From NCBI RefSeq assembly GCF_028640845.1, contig NC_080542.1, positions 135,287,580-135,351,579 of the forward strand: a DNA stretch of 64,000 nt. Direction: 5' to 3'. Positions 12,775 through 24,054 of the stretch are shown piece by piece (position 1 is the stretch's first letter; each line of letters starts with the position of its first letter). Under the pieces are notes generated by a model, which was given only the letters and a program-made list of their open reading frames with translations, had not been told where the DNA came from and made no database searches. This DNA is from Ahaetulla prasina. Lineage: Eukaryota > Chordata > Lepidosauria > Squamata > Colubridae. The translations under genes and the position numbers were made by a program.

Positions 12775-14846
12775 TATCCCGGAAGCATTTGACTGGCAGG
12801 AAATAAAACTGATAAAAAACAAACCCAGACCAAGGAAAAGGGTTCTGCCAACATTGAGTAGGTACTTCCCGGTCTTAAGGCTGCAAAAGGAATGGCTTTC
12901 AAGTGACTTAAAAAGATAGAAGGAAAAGGCCTAAACTTTGGGAGATGATGATAAACCGATAGATAGGCAGATGATAGATGGTAGAAAGATACTTCGCTTT
13001 CTGTGTGTTAACATAAGGAGTCCTTCTGTGCTCATTCTGCACTAAAGAAATTAATCTACTTGAATGAGATCCGTGAACATTTGGTGAGTACTCTTTTCAA
13101 GAATAACATGTTAGTGCCTAGAGAGTCAAGATTTACAGATACGTCAGGAAGAAACTTACAGAAGGTTGATAACAGAATACTGGACTAGAATGAATTAATA
13201 AAATCCAAACACTCTGCAAAGCAAACTGATACATCTATATTTTGTCAAGATGGGTGCACGTCTCTCTCTAAAATTGTTTGTGAAAGATCTGGATAAGTTG
13301 CTTCAAAGAGACTCCACCTTAATTAACTCATTGTATCTGTGGCTGGAAAATTACTCCTATGATTGTCAAGGTTCTGTATTTACTCAGATTAGGATTGCAG
13401 ATGCCTTACAGGTATCTCTGTCATTCTTGTTTCCTTGATCTTCCTCACAGGGGGGGTGGGCTGATATTACTCTAACTCCAACCAGGGCTTCAGATCTCTG
13501 TATAAAAAACATGCCAAAGGAAAAATAAATTTTAAACTTCACTGATCATCTACTTTCTGTAACTCCTTTGTAAATTTCAGCTTATAATTTTAATCAGTAG
13601 AGTCTTCACATATTTTTATCCACCTCAATGCAAAGTCAGTTTTGGAAACAAGTCTTCCAGAGAGCTGAATGAATTTGCAACTGAAAGTTTGATGAAGCAA
13701 ATCAGTGGACACTTTCCAGCAACAAATGAACAAAGCGAGGTCAGGCATACAATTTGATCTTTTAAAACTGCAAATTGTTGGTTATCTAATTCAGTAGTGT
13801 TGTATTTTTAATATCAAAGAAAGAAAGTGTCAGATTTTTGAATCAAATATTAAAATAACTTGAAAAAGGTTGGGATATTCATCTTGATGAAGAGAAGTAC
13901 AAATTATTGCTAAGCCTCTGGCAGAAGAATATCTCGGGTCAATTCTATTCTTGGGAAAAAGGTAATATCTGTATTACCACACTAGTCCTATTAGAATCTT
14001 ACAAGACTATTGGAAAACTCGGAAGGGATAATTTTGCAGATAACTGAGTTATACATGAAGGCAGGCTGCTGACCTTAATGGGGAAATGATTTTGAGGTGT
14101 GCACTTCTGGTACATTATTGCTTTATATCATGTACATTCCTACAGCTCTTAGCAACCCACTACATATTTGAAAAGTGCATTTTAGCAACAGTTTCTATAA
14201 ATGAATGTAAATAGGCATTTCAATAAACATATCCCAATAGTCCTTCAGCATTTCCTAACCACCCACTCCAAGCCAGCTTGAAAATGAACCACCACTTATA
14301 GCATGTAGTACAATATGTTACATTACTTCTAATAAACAGCAAAATGAAATAAGTTAAAGGGGGGAAAAGAAAAAGAATTCTAATGCATGAGATGGATTTT
14401 CAATACGAGAGGCAAAGTATGTGTGGTGGTCTTTATTAGATTCCATGGAAATCAATCTGAAATCTGGTTCAGGGTACTAAAATTAGATTTAGAAACTATT
14501 TAATTTAGTTTCAAGAGTGTTTTCCCCTTCTGTTGCTCAGCCACAGGACACAAAGAGATAAAATACCTAGAGTGATGATTACTTTATGGACACCTACATC
14601 TTGAGTGAGGATTACACCTAGCTATGCATTTCTCAGCAATCCAAGTCTAGTGGTCATAGCAATCAACCAATAATGTGGGGTGTTTTTTTCCCTCAAGTAC
14701 TTAAAATGACTTTGATTGTACTTTTACTTTTATACTTGGAGGCTTCGTTTGATGCTTTAAAAAAAGAAACACGAGTGTTCAAAGTATATGCCTTGGTTAT
14801 TTCTAGAGGAAGCTGAATAAGTGCTATTGTTATTTAATGAAATTGG
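12775..14846. other. Unique intronic sequence
   Basis: No recognised repeat, gene or RNA. Confidence 0.5.
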
Positions 14847-14854
14847 TCAGTATT

Positions 14855-15483
14855 CAGAGGTGGGCTGTTGCTGGTTTGGACCAAGTTTGCCCAAACCGGT
14901 TGTTCCAATTCTGTGCAGTTTGGAGAACCAGAAAATTGGCCCACCGGATGGAACTGCCCCTGCATGTTTTTCAGCCCATTTCCAAGCCATTTTCCCAGCC
15001 AAAATCAGTCCCAAAAATAGGCTGAAAACGGCCTGGAAAAGCTCAAAAAACAGCCTGAAAAATGGCCCCAAAAAGCTGGCTGCAAGAGGAAGAGTAGCCA
15101 GGTGAGCCGGACCCAAACATGTCCCCTCATCCCAGAAGCAGCAACCTTGCACTCTTCCCCTCTCTGCTAGCCCTCTTCTTTGCATGGGATCTCCCAGCAA
15201 TGGAGATAGAGAGGGAAAAGGGGCTGGCATTTCTGTATGCTCCTGTGGCACTCCCCCCTCAATGCTAGCAGCCGCCGCCGCTGCCTCCTTCTCCCTCTCC
15301 ATCTCTGCTGCTGGGCAATTCCGTGCAAAGAAGAGGGCTAACAGAGAGGGAAGAGTGTAAGGTTGCTGCTTCTGGGATGAGGGGACCCAGGAAGCGTCTG
15401 TGTCCAGTTTACCCAGCTTCTCTTTCTCTCACAACCAGCTTTCGCAGTCTAGCTTGTCTCTCCCTCCCTCCCTCCCTCTCCGT

Positions 15484-15548
<65 letters not shown>

Positions 15549-15728
15549 TGGATCTTTCTTTCCTCCCCCCCCCCAAGACCCCTGGATTCCCTCCCCCACC
15601 CTGTCCCATACACACAAGTGATGTAGAGTTGGCCCACTCACTCAGCCACATGACCCACCCACCCATGCCCACCCATCCAGTCATTAAGGCAGAGAATCAG
15701 TTGTCAAAAAATTTGGAGCCCACCACTG
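14855..15728. mobile_element. Long non-autonomous hAT element (CAGAGGTGGGC family)
   Basis: Left end CAGAGGTGGGCTG, right end GGAGCCCACCACTG, flanks TCAGTATT (14847-14854) and TCAGTGTT (15729-15736), 7 of 8 identical. Interior holds the AAACCGGTTGTTCC motif typical of this family. Open frames of up to 151 codons on both strands follow from GC-rich and simple sequence; none has a transposase motif. Confidence 0.8.
15457..15546. repeat. (CCCT)n-(CT)n-(CA)n compound microsatellite
   Basis: CCCT units pass into CT then CA units inside the hAT element at 14855-15728. Confidence 0.9.
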
Positions 15729-15869
15729 TCAGTGTTAGGTAAAAAAAAAAAAACACTGATAAAGTAGTTAGTAAATTACTAAAATGGTCAACAGTGACAG
15801 TGTTGTGACAACACTGTCAAAACAGCTACTCATTACCACATAGCCTTGAATTAAACATCTGCAGGGGGC

Positions 15870-16255
15870 AAGGGGAGGTAAGTCATCTGCAATTGAGCCT
15901 GGAATTATGGTTGTAAAATGAGGCTGTCATTAAGCGGGTCACCGTGTGATTGTGCCTGATTTTGTTGTGGCAGTCATTAAGTGAATGCATTGTATCCAAT
16001 GGGTGTTTTTGCCTGAAACACCAGTTTTCTGCAAAGAAAAAAAAGAAAAAAACCCGCTGAAAATCATAGTTACATTGCCATGGGATTCTGCAAACAGTCA
16101 TAAACACAGACTGGTTGCCAAGCATCCAAAATACAATTAAATGACCCTGGTGAGGGAAGGCAGCCATCATAACTTTAAAATTGGGTTGTAAGTAGCTCTG
16201 GAGAAGTTCATCATAATTTTGACCAGTTGTAAATTGAGGGTTGTAATTCACATCT
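15870..16255. mobile_element. TA-type DNA transposon remnant (GTAAGTCGAGG-related)
   Basis: Contains CAATTGAGCCTGGAATTA, GTTGCCAAGCATCC and GTTGTAAATTGAGGGTTGT in the order of the elements at 17888, 58507 and 61388, but is more diverged. No transposase. Confidence 0.55.
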
Positions 16256-16466
16256 GCATGATGGTGACATGATGCATGTGATGTTACTGTAGCTCTTACT
16301 GAACACTTGTGGCCAAACGTAATCTAATTTCTCCCTTAAGAATTTCTTCCAAGTTTTAAGATGGGCTGCCATTTAGAAGCCTGGAGCTTTTTCTTTGACG
16401 TATCTAAAGCTGAATCCCCTTCTCTTGGGGGAATGTGGTAGGTTTCTCACGTTCATATATATATGT

Positions 16467-16593
16467 CAGGGCTGTCAAACTCGCGGTCCATGGGTCAGAT
16501 GCTTCGTACACTGGCCAAGCCCACACCAGGTTTAGTGAAGGGTCCCAATACATCACGTGATGCCACCACAATGATGTGAGTTTGACACCCCTG
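16467..16593. mobile_element. Short non-autonomous hAT (CAGGGGTGTCAAAC family)
   Basis: 127 bp. Ends CAGGGCTGTCAAACTC and GAGTTTGACACCCCTG; flanks ATATATGT and ATATATGA (7 of 8). Confidence 0.85.
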
Positions 16594-16601
16594 ATATATG
16601 A

Positions 16602-17490
16602 CACTATTTTCCTTAGAAAGTTTTGCTTATTTCTGATTGTTTGAGTATTCACTGATGCCACTTATGTGTTTACTGGATTCATGTATTCTTTGTGTTATCA
16701 AATTTTGGGTCAAGATCTAAAGATCAGGGAAGCAGGATATTGACAGTTTTTAATTTTGAATATTATAGACTCGGAAAATGCAGTGAAAGATAAAAATGCA
16801 GGAAATAGCTTCACACTGTTCTTGGTCAGGGTCTTGGTCCATTTTGGTATTCTTTTAATACCTTGGAAGTGTCAAATTCCAAGAATTCAGGGAATTGAAG
16901 TACCACCCAATCAGAGAGAAAGGGAAGAGTGAACTATCCTAATGGCTATAGCTCAACTAATCTAATTTCATACCTGTATGTTCAATATGAGGTTTTTTTT
17001 TAAGTAACATTTTTTTGCAAGTACCAATTGTTCTCCACACATTACAGAAAGCTGATGAATTAAATTGCTAAAATAGAGTAATGCAACAATTTCCCTCTCT
17101 CCCTTCCAAACATTATCAAACATTTGATTCTTTGGAATTGCACATGACTGCTAATTTATAGGGTATCAATGTTACTTTTAAAAAAAACAATTCCATTTAA
17201 GAAATCTCCAACATGAGAAATAGCTTAAAACCATCTATTAGGGTATGATGGTAATGGAAGTAATTTCCTAAAACTAAGGCTTATGTGGCAAAATACTAGT
17301 TGCCATCTGCTAATCCTTGCTGGGAAAAAATCAGAGAATATATAAAACACAAGTATTAATTGCACTCATCAGCTTCTAAGCAAAAAGGGGAATGCTTACT
17401 TCCAAAAATTTATGGAAGTTTAAGTAAGGAATTAAGATGTTGTCCATTCTTGGTTTCTTTAAATCGAGGGCGTAGGTAGAAAAGAAAGGC
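16602..17490. other. Unique intronic sequence
   Basis: No recognised repeat or gene. Confidence 0.5.
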
Positions 17491-17498
17491 GTAGGTAG

Positions 17499-17788
17499 CA
17501 GTGGTGAAATCCAAATTTTTTTACCACTGGTTCTGTGGGCGTGGCTTGATGGGCATTGTGTAGTTTGCTTGGCTTGGCTTGGCTTGGCTTGGCTTGGCTT
17601 GGCTTGGCTTGGCTTGGCTTGGCTTGGCTTGGCTTGGTGGGCATGGCAGGGGAAGGATACTACAAAATCTCCATTCCCATCCCACTCTGAGGCCAGCCAG
17701 AGGTAGTATTTGCCGGTTGCCCGAACTGCTCAAAATTTCTGCTACCGGTTCTCCAGAACCTGTCAGAACCTGCTGGATTTCACCCCTG
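17499..17788. mobile_element. Non-autonomous hAT (CAGTGGTGAAATCC family)
   Basis: Ends CAGTGGTGAAATCCA and TGGATTTCACCCCTG; flanks GTAGGTAG and GTATGTAA agree at 6 of 8. The CTACCGGTTCTCCAGAACC motif lies near the right end as in the 36632 copy (reverse orientation). A GGCTT array has expanded inside. Confidence 0.75.
17566..17637. repeat. (GGCTT)n pentanucleotide array
   Basis: About 14 uninterrupted GGCTT units. Five is not a multiple of three, yet all frames stay open on both strands, producing false open frames. Confidence 0.95.
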
Positions 17789-17887
17789 GTATGTAACACT
17801 AAGATGCTCCCCTAACTACTCTTTAAGAACAGCAAAATATACATGTATAATTTTCCAACACCTCTCTGAGATTGTTTTTTGGTTTTT

Positions 17888-18250
17888 ATGTACAAGTGAC
17901 TTACAACCATTCATTTAGTGACCATTCAAAGTCACAGTGGCACTAAAAAAAAGGGTTGATGACTGTTTTCACATTTACTACCATCCCCATGGTCACGTGA
18001 TCAAAATTTGGATGCTTGGCAACTGGCATGCATGTATTAATGACAGATGCAGTGTCTCCGGGTCATGTGATCACCTTTTGCAATCGTCTGATAAGCAAAG
18101 TCAATGGGGAAGCCATATTTACTTAACTATCCTTTTACTAAATGTTAAGTGAATCACTTAACATGGCAGCAAGAAAAATTGTAAAATAGAACAAACTCAC
18201 TTAACAATGTGAGTTTGCTTAGCAATGGAAATGTTGGCCTCGATTATGGT
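17888..18250. mobile_element. TA-type DNA transposon remnant (TTACAACCATTC end)
   Basis: Begins TACAAGTGACTTACAACCATTC and ends near CAAGCACTACCTA. Shares CAAAGTCAATGGGGAAGCC and GGTCATGTGATCACCTTTTG with the 61388 copy. TA at both edges fits a TA duplication. No transposase. Confidence 0.65.
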
Positions 18251-18310
18251 CTTAAATCAAGCACTACCTATATTCGACAAATTATTCTGGATAATGAATA
18301 TATATATATA

Positions 18311-18911
18311 TTCTGAGGTTTTTGCGGGTGTTTTTATGTAGGTCTTTGGTTATTCGGGTTTTCTTCCGCATAAAATTGGAAGCGTCTTGCCGACGTTTCG
18401 ACGAAGTCTCATTCGTCATCTTCAGGCTGGGTGTTTACAGCTTCGTGCTTCTAGGAGAAATGTGTGATCGCAGCTGTTTCTTCCTTTTAAGGGGGTTTGA
18501 ACGGATTGGTTGGGAGCTTGGCTGTGTTCTGATTGGGTGGAGGTGTGTTCTGATTGGTTGGGGGTTTGGCTGTGCTCTGATTGGATGGTGGGGTTGGCTG
18601 TGCTCTGATTGGATGGGGGGGTGTTCTGTTGGGGGGGCTGGGTTGTGCTCAGGTTGGTCTGAGTTGCAGGGAGATTTGAGTTGGTGAGCTGTAATGCTGT
18701 TGTTTGGCTTCGCGGTCGTGCTACATCTTCATGGTGGGTGTCAGTCTGCTGCATGTATGGATTGGAGGGGTTTGAAATGGCTAATGATGCAGCTGCAGTC
18801 TGGCTTCTGGTCCGTGGTCATGCTTCATCATTGGTGTGGGTTTGAATTTGCTTTCCGCGTGGATGTATGGAGGTGACATGCTGTGTGGCACTCGTGAGTG
18901 TGGGTCTTGCG
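18311..18911 (-). repeat. Penelope-like element terminal repeat and 3' UTR
   Basis: Read on the minus strand this follows the element's coding remains and ends in an AT-dinucleotide run. The outer end (TTCTGAGG through TAGGTCTTTGG) recurs at 42423 and 42637, and 18330-18640 recurs inverted at about 20878-21117. It holds repeats of a CCAATCAGAACACA-type unit and a hammerhead-like core at 18392-18425. Confidence 0.8.
18392..18425 (-). ncRNA. Candidate hammerhead ribozyme core, copy A (best preserved)
   Basis: The minus strand reads CTGAAGA, then GACGAA-TGAGAC-TTCGTC (a perfect 6-bp stem), then GAAAC and GTC. This matches the hammerhead order CUGANGA / stem II / GAAA / stem III / UH. Stem III would be only AC:GU with no loop, as expected of hammerheads that act as dimers. 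Predicted cleavage is after the C at 18392. One extra U lies between the CUGANGA core and stem II. Hammerheads are known from Penelope-like terminal repeats, which supports the call. Confidence 0.65.
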
Positions 18912-20770
18912 TCATTCTTCATGTTTAGGGACTCGTTTGTCGATAAGGGTGGGTTTCCAAATGGCTGGTAGGCGGGAGGTATCATCTCGTTTATTCATGC
19001 TGTGTGGGCGTTTTTCTATCTCAATGGCTTCTCGGATTATTCGGTTGTTAAAGTGTTCAGTATTGGCGATAGTTCTGGTATTTTTAAAGTCAATTTTATG
19101 TCCTGTGGCTTTAAGGTGTTGGACCAGGGAAGAAGTTGGTTTCTCTTTTTTGACTGAGTTCTTATGTTCTTCAGTGAGTGCACTTATTCTTCTGTTGGTT
19201 GTCCGATGTATGTGGTGCTGCAGGCGGTGCAAGGGATTTCATATACTCCTTGATTTTCTAACTCAATTTTGTCTTTGGGGTTTCTTAGGATGGTGAATAT
19301 TTTTCGGTTTGTGCAGAATGCTGTCTTGATGTTGTGTTTGTGGAGGATCTTGCTGATTCTGTCTGTGGTACCTTTTATATATGGGAGGAGGGCTTTGCTG
19401 TTTTCTTGTTCTCTGTCTTGGATTTTAGCAGGGCTTTCGTTATGGATTAGTTTGGTAATCTTATTTCTTTGGAATCCATTCGATGTTAGTACGTTAGTGA
19501 GAGTGTGTAGTTCGGTTTTTAGATGTTGTTCGTCAGCTAAGCGTTTTGTTCTGGAGATGAGTGTCTTGGCTACGGAGTTGATCTGTGCTGGGTGGTGATG
19601 TGAGAGTGCATGCAGATAGCGGTTTGTGTGTGTTTTCTTCTGGTAGATGGTGTGTCCTAGGGAGCCATTGGATTTCCTGTAGACTAAGACATCCAGGAAG
19701 GGAAGTTGGTTGTTAGCTTCTGTTTCCATGGTGAATTGTATTTTGGGGTGTAGGCTGTTGAGGTGTATGAGGAAGTTGTCCAGTTTTTCTTTCCCGTGTG
19801 GCCAGATTATGAATCGTCTACGTTTCTGAACCAGAGTTTGGGTTTGTGGTCAGATTTTTCCAGAGCTTGGGTTTCAAAGTGTTCCATGTAGAGGTTTGCA
19901 ATGACAGGTGAGAGGGGTGATCCCATGGGTGCTCCTTCTGTTTTTTTGTATTTTTGTCCATTATAGATGAAGTATGTGTTGGATAGGCAGTGATTGGTCA
20001 GATCTAGGATGTGCTTGGGGGGGTTATATTTGTTTTGGATGCCTGTTAAGGCTTCTTTGATTGGCACTTGGGTGAAGAGGAATATAACATCAAAGCTCAC
20101 AAGTAGATCGCTGGGCTGTAAGTTTTGTTTCTTTATGATCTCTATGAACTGGAATGAGTTTTGGACGTGTGAGGTGATGGATTCTGCATAGGGCTGTAGT
20201 TGTTTGGTGAGGTGAGCCTATGGAGCTGACTATGGATCTAAGTGGGATTCCTTCTTTGTGTATCTTGGGGAGACCATAGAGTTTAGGGCATCTGGATGAT
20301 TTCTCCCTGGGAATGATTCTTTGCTGGATTTCTTCGCTGATGGGAGAGGTTTTTATTTTGGATCTGGTGCTTTTTCTAGGTAGGTGGTGGGGCCTGTGTT
20401 TAGGGGTTTGGAGTAGGTTGGTTAATTTGGTTTGGTAGTCAGATGTGTTTATAACCACCGTGGCATTGCCCTTGTCTGCTGATAGGATTATTATGCTGGT
20501 GTCTTCTTTCAGGTTAAGTAGTGCTGTCTGTTCCTCTTTGGGTAAGTTGCTTTTGGGTGGCTTGCTGGTGAAGATGACGTTGATGATTTTGAGTCTGATT
20601 CTGTTAGCATCATCAGGGTTGATTTTGGTCAAGCTGGTTTCAACTCCGCATATAATGGTTTCAGTGGGGATGTGTTTGGGAGTGACTGCAAAGTTGAATC
20701 CTTTGGAAAGGACATCGGTTTCAGCTTTGTTAAGGATCCTATCTGAGATGTTATGCACTGTTTGTTTCAT
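18912..20770 (-). pseudogene. Penelope-like retroelement polymerase, broken
   Basis: Fragments in order on the minus strand: 20770-20090 (226 codons; LSADKGNATVVIN and KLYGLPKIHK, both diagnostic of Penelope-like reverse transcriptases), 20100-19807 (GAPMGSPLSPVIANLYME, then the catalytic box), 19729-19184 (LPFLDVLVYRK, then a GIY-YIG nuclease start, GVYEIPC...TYIG) and 19232-18912 (rest of the nuclease and C-terminus). Reverse transcriptase copies the RNA and the GIY-YIG nuclease nicks the target. The catalytic box reads NVDD where YVDD or YADD is usual, and a frame break with a stop follows directly. At least three frame breaks make this copy dead. Confidence 0.88.
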
Positions 20771-20877
20771 GTGTGGCTGTGAGGGGGGAGGGGTTTGGTT
20801 CTGGCATTCTTGTAGTCTTCGGAATTTGTTGGTGTGTGTCTCTGTCTAGAGGGTGGTCTATGTTTCAGCTCTCCAGA

Positions 20878-21117
20878 CGGCCCCACCCAAACAGAACACA
20901 CCCCCATCCAATCAGAGCACAGCCAACCCCACCATCCAATCAGAGCACAGCCAAACCCCCAACCAATCAGAACACACCTCCACCCAATCAGAACACAGCC
21001 AAGCTCCCAACCAATCAGTTCAAACCCCCACTAGCAGTTAAAAGGAAGAAACAGCTGCGATCACACATTTCTCCTAGAAGCATGAAGCTGTAAACACCCA
21101 GCCTGAAGATGACGAAT
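20878..21117 (+). repeat. Inverted copy of the Penelope-like terminal repeat
   Basis: Reverse complement of about 18422-18640, with the CCAATCAG-type units, the CTGTAAACACCCAGC hairpin and CTGAAGATGACGAATG, where it stops abruptly. It lies head to head with the next copy starting at 21118. The ribozyme core is cut in the stem II loop. Confidence 0.8.
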
Positions 21118-21730
21118 GTTTCTCCCATGTAAAATTGGAGGTGTCTTGGTGACGTTTCGACGAAGTCTCATTTGTCATCTTCAGGCTTCAGCTTTGTGCT
21201 TCTGGGAGCAATGTGTGATTGTAGCTGTTTCTTTCTTTTTAACTGCTAGTGGGATTTTGAACTGATTGGGTGGAAGCTTGGCTGTGCTCTGATTGGATGG
21301 GGGTTTTTTTGGTGCTCTGATTGGCTGAGGGTGTGTCCTGTTTGGGTGGGGGCTTGGTTGTGCCCAGATTAGTCTGAGTTGCAGGGGGATTTGAGTTGGT
21401 GAGCTGCACCGCTGCTGTCCGGCTTCGTGTTCGTGGCCATGCCACATCTTCACAATGGGTGTCAGTCTGCTACATGTATGGATCGGAGGGGTTTGAAATG
21501 GCTAATGTTGCAGCTGTGGTTGGCTTCTGGTCTTTGGTCGTGCTTCATGATCAGTGTGGGTTTGGGTCTGCTTTCTGGGTGGATGTGTGGCAGTGACATC
21601 CTGTGTGGACCTTGTGAGTGTGGATCTGGTGTCATTCCTCATGTTAGGACTCATTTGTCAATAAGGGCGGGTTTCCAAATGGCTGGTAGGCGGAAGGTAT
21701 CATCTCGTTTGTTCATGCTGTGTGGGCATT
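21118..21730 (-). mobile_element. Second, truncated Penelope-like terminal repeat and 3' UTR
   Basis: Colinear with 18350-19012 (same GGCTGGTAGGCGG and CATGCTGTGTGGGC landmarks) at visibly lower identity than between the inverted flanks. It ends at 21730 where a hAT-related sequence begins. Confidence 0.8.
21151..21184 (-). ncRNA. Candidate hammerhead ribozyme core, copy C
   Basis: CTGAAGA, stem II GACAAA/TTCGTC with one A-C mismatch, GAAACGTC intact. The same extra U follows the first core strand. Probably weakened. Confidence 0.5.
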
Positions 21731-22020
21731 TTTTACTACTGGTTCTGTGTGTGTAGCTTGGTGGGCATGGCATGGCTGGTGGGCGTGGCGTGGTCGGTGT
21801 GGCGTGGCAGGAGAAGGATACTGTAAAATCTCCATTCCCATCCCGCTCCAGGGGAAGGTTACTGCAAAATCCCCATTTCTTCCCAATCAGCTGGGACTCA
21901 GGAGGGAGAGAATAGATGAGGGTGGGGCCAGTCAGATTTTTTACTACCAGTTCTCCAAACTACTCAAAATTTCTGCTACCGGTTCTCCAGAACTGGTCAG
22001 AACCTGCTGAAACCCACCTC
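21731..22020. mobile_element. hAT-related fragment (CTACCGGTTCTCC family), left end missing
   Basis: Shares ACTACTGGTTCTGTG at its left and GCTACCGGTTCTCCAGAAC near its right with 17499-17788. It abuts the Penelope-like fragment without a visible left terminus, so no duplication can be read. Confidence 0.65.
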
Positions 22021-23180
22021 TTTTGATAATCACTATGGAATAACTCTCTGATTTGGTCTTTTTAGATTGAATCTTGTATAAATTAGGTCCATAACTTTAT
22101 TTGAGTAAAATATTGATTTCATTAAGGATGTGGCAATGAAGGCACTGCAGGCTGAAAGAATTACATAGTTCAACATGTAATTGGAAGGTAGGCAAATTAC
22201 AATATGGGTAGAGAATTTCTAAAATTGGGCACTCAAATGTTTATTCTGCTGCACTTAAAATTTAATTCTAGTTAATCTAGAACTGATTAGCAATTAACAT
22301 TCCTGCTACATACGCCACTTTCTTTAGAGTAGCAGATTGCCAAACCCAATTTCCCTTCTCAGATGTTTAAATAGCAATCAATGGAACAAAATAAATGCTG
22401 GTTGACAACCTCTCCACTAAAAATGAGAAATGCTAATGATAAAGGTAAGTTGGTTCAATGACTTAAACTAGGTATTAATTGGATATAAACACAGAATTGA
22501 TATAAAAGATAAGCTTTACTTAGCCAATTCCAAGGATTTGGAGGGGGGCGAAAACTCAAGATTTCATAAGTATGTTTTGTTCTGTTCTTTTGTCTCCTTA
22601 TAGAAAAGGGAAGCATTTTGTCAACTTTCATTGCACCCCTGAAGTATTTGAATCCTTCAGCAGCCAACATGGAAAATGAGGAGAATTTAAGTAAGCACTT
22701 TAATCTTTTTCATGTGGATCAAGGAGGAAGTCCTCTACTTTTCATTTATTAAATTTACACTCCACCCATCTTGCTCTGAAAAGCAATTCTGAACAGCTAT
22801 CATGTATCTTACATTTTCCTGAAATGAGAAATAGTAGAGTCCATCTTTGAAACTTTAAAAAAGGCACAAGTAAATCTGTTTTTCTGATGAATCTTTTAAT
22901 GTTAAGCCAGCCTGTTTATGGTCATCTACAGTAGCTTGTTAAACATTATCTTTGCCTGTTTGGAACTGAGAAAAAAATGTATGTATGCAGAATGTGAATG
23001 TGAGCATGAAAGGCCTATGGAAATATATAGCATCTTTTTGTAGAGATATTAGCATTCATAACTGAAAAATGTTGCATTTCCTTATATTAAACTACTATCC
23101 TTAAGAATCCTGCAGATAGGAACATAAATTTGCATTTGTTTAATATACTTCCAGAAAAACCCATAGACTCATCAAAAGAT
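22021..23180. other. Unique intronic sequence
   Basis: No recognised repeat or gene. Confidence 0.5.
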
Positions 23181-23184
23181 CCTC

Positions 23185-23322
23185 AATCTGAGGACCCAGA
23201 TTGTTGGGGGGGCAATAAGTTGACTTTGTAAATATACAAATAGAATGAGACTATTGCCTTACACACTGTAAGCCACCCTGAGTCTTCGGAGAAGGGCGGG
23301 ATATAAATGTAAATTTAAAAAA
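23185..23322 (+). mobile_element. tRNA-SINE 3' part with L2-like tail
   Basis: GAGGACCCAGATTGTTGGGGG and then GTAAGCCACCCTGAGTCTTC, GGGCGGGATATAAATG. The body matches the SINE at 23930-24195 (reverse), and the hairpin tail matches the L2 ends at 2850 and 59330. Confidence 0.65.
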
Positions 23323-23497
23323 AAAATCAGGCAAAGCAAAAGCTTTGATGGTCCCATTGATATAGCAGCTGGGATGAAGCCCATATCCTGAAAAAGAACT
23401 TACATATCTCAAGATTTTTTCTGAAGTGAAATTCATAATTTCCATGTATGACAGTAAAGGATAGAAGTAAAACCTCTTGTCACTCTATTCCTTGTAT

Positions 23498-23570
23498 CAG
23501 GGGTCCCCAAATCCTGGTCCATGGACTGGTACGCAAGTGACAGGCAAGTGTGCATATCTCCATTTGTTCA
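23498..23570. mobile_element. hAT left-end fragment (CAGGGGTCCCCAA)
   Basis: CAGGGGTCCCCAAATCCTGG followed by ATGGACTGG is a typical hAT left terminus. No right end was found. Confidence 0.45.
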
Positions 23571-23927
23571 AGCGACAGGTGCACACATGATATCCATAAT
23601 ATCTATATGACAATCTATAAGCCCCCCCCCCTTATGGTTGTCTTTGTACATCTTTATAACTATCAAGTCCAAGACCTACCAAGTCCAGGATTCCAAGTCA
23701 CACAGTAATCAGCATTGTGCTTCTAGATAGCCTGCAAGTATTAACAACACTGGGCTTATATTCCCTTGATTGTGTAAAAGATACAATTTGTGTAATTTAC
23801 CTCAACTGTGGAGGCATCCAACACAAATTATTTAAGTTAATGCATTTGTGATGCAAATGATGCAATATTTGATCACATCCCAGCTCAAATAATGGTCTGC
23901 CCACTTTTTCTAAATGCCCAAGCTTCA

Positions 23928-24009
23928 AAATAGCAATAGCAGTTAGAGTTATACACTGCTCCATTGTGATTTTCAGCCCTCTCTAAACAGTTTACAGAGT
24001 CAACATATG

Positions 24010-24054
<45 letters not shown>

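Noticed and set aside
17566..17637. CRISPR-like array
   Set aside because: Repeats are 5 bases with no spacers, and the genome is vertebrate.
17521..17815. Repetitive open frames (AWLGL and AKPSQ repeats) on both strands
   Set aside because: They are the translation of the GGCTT array.
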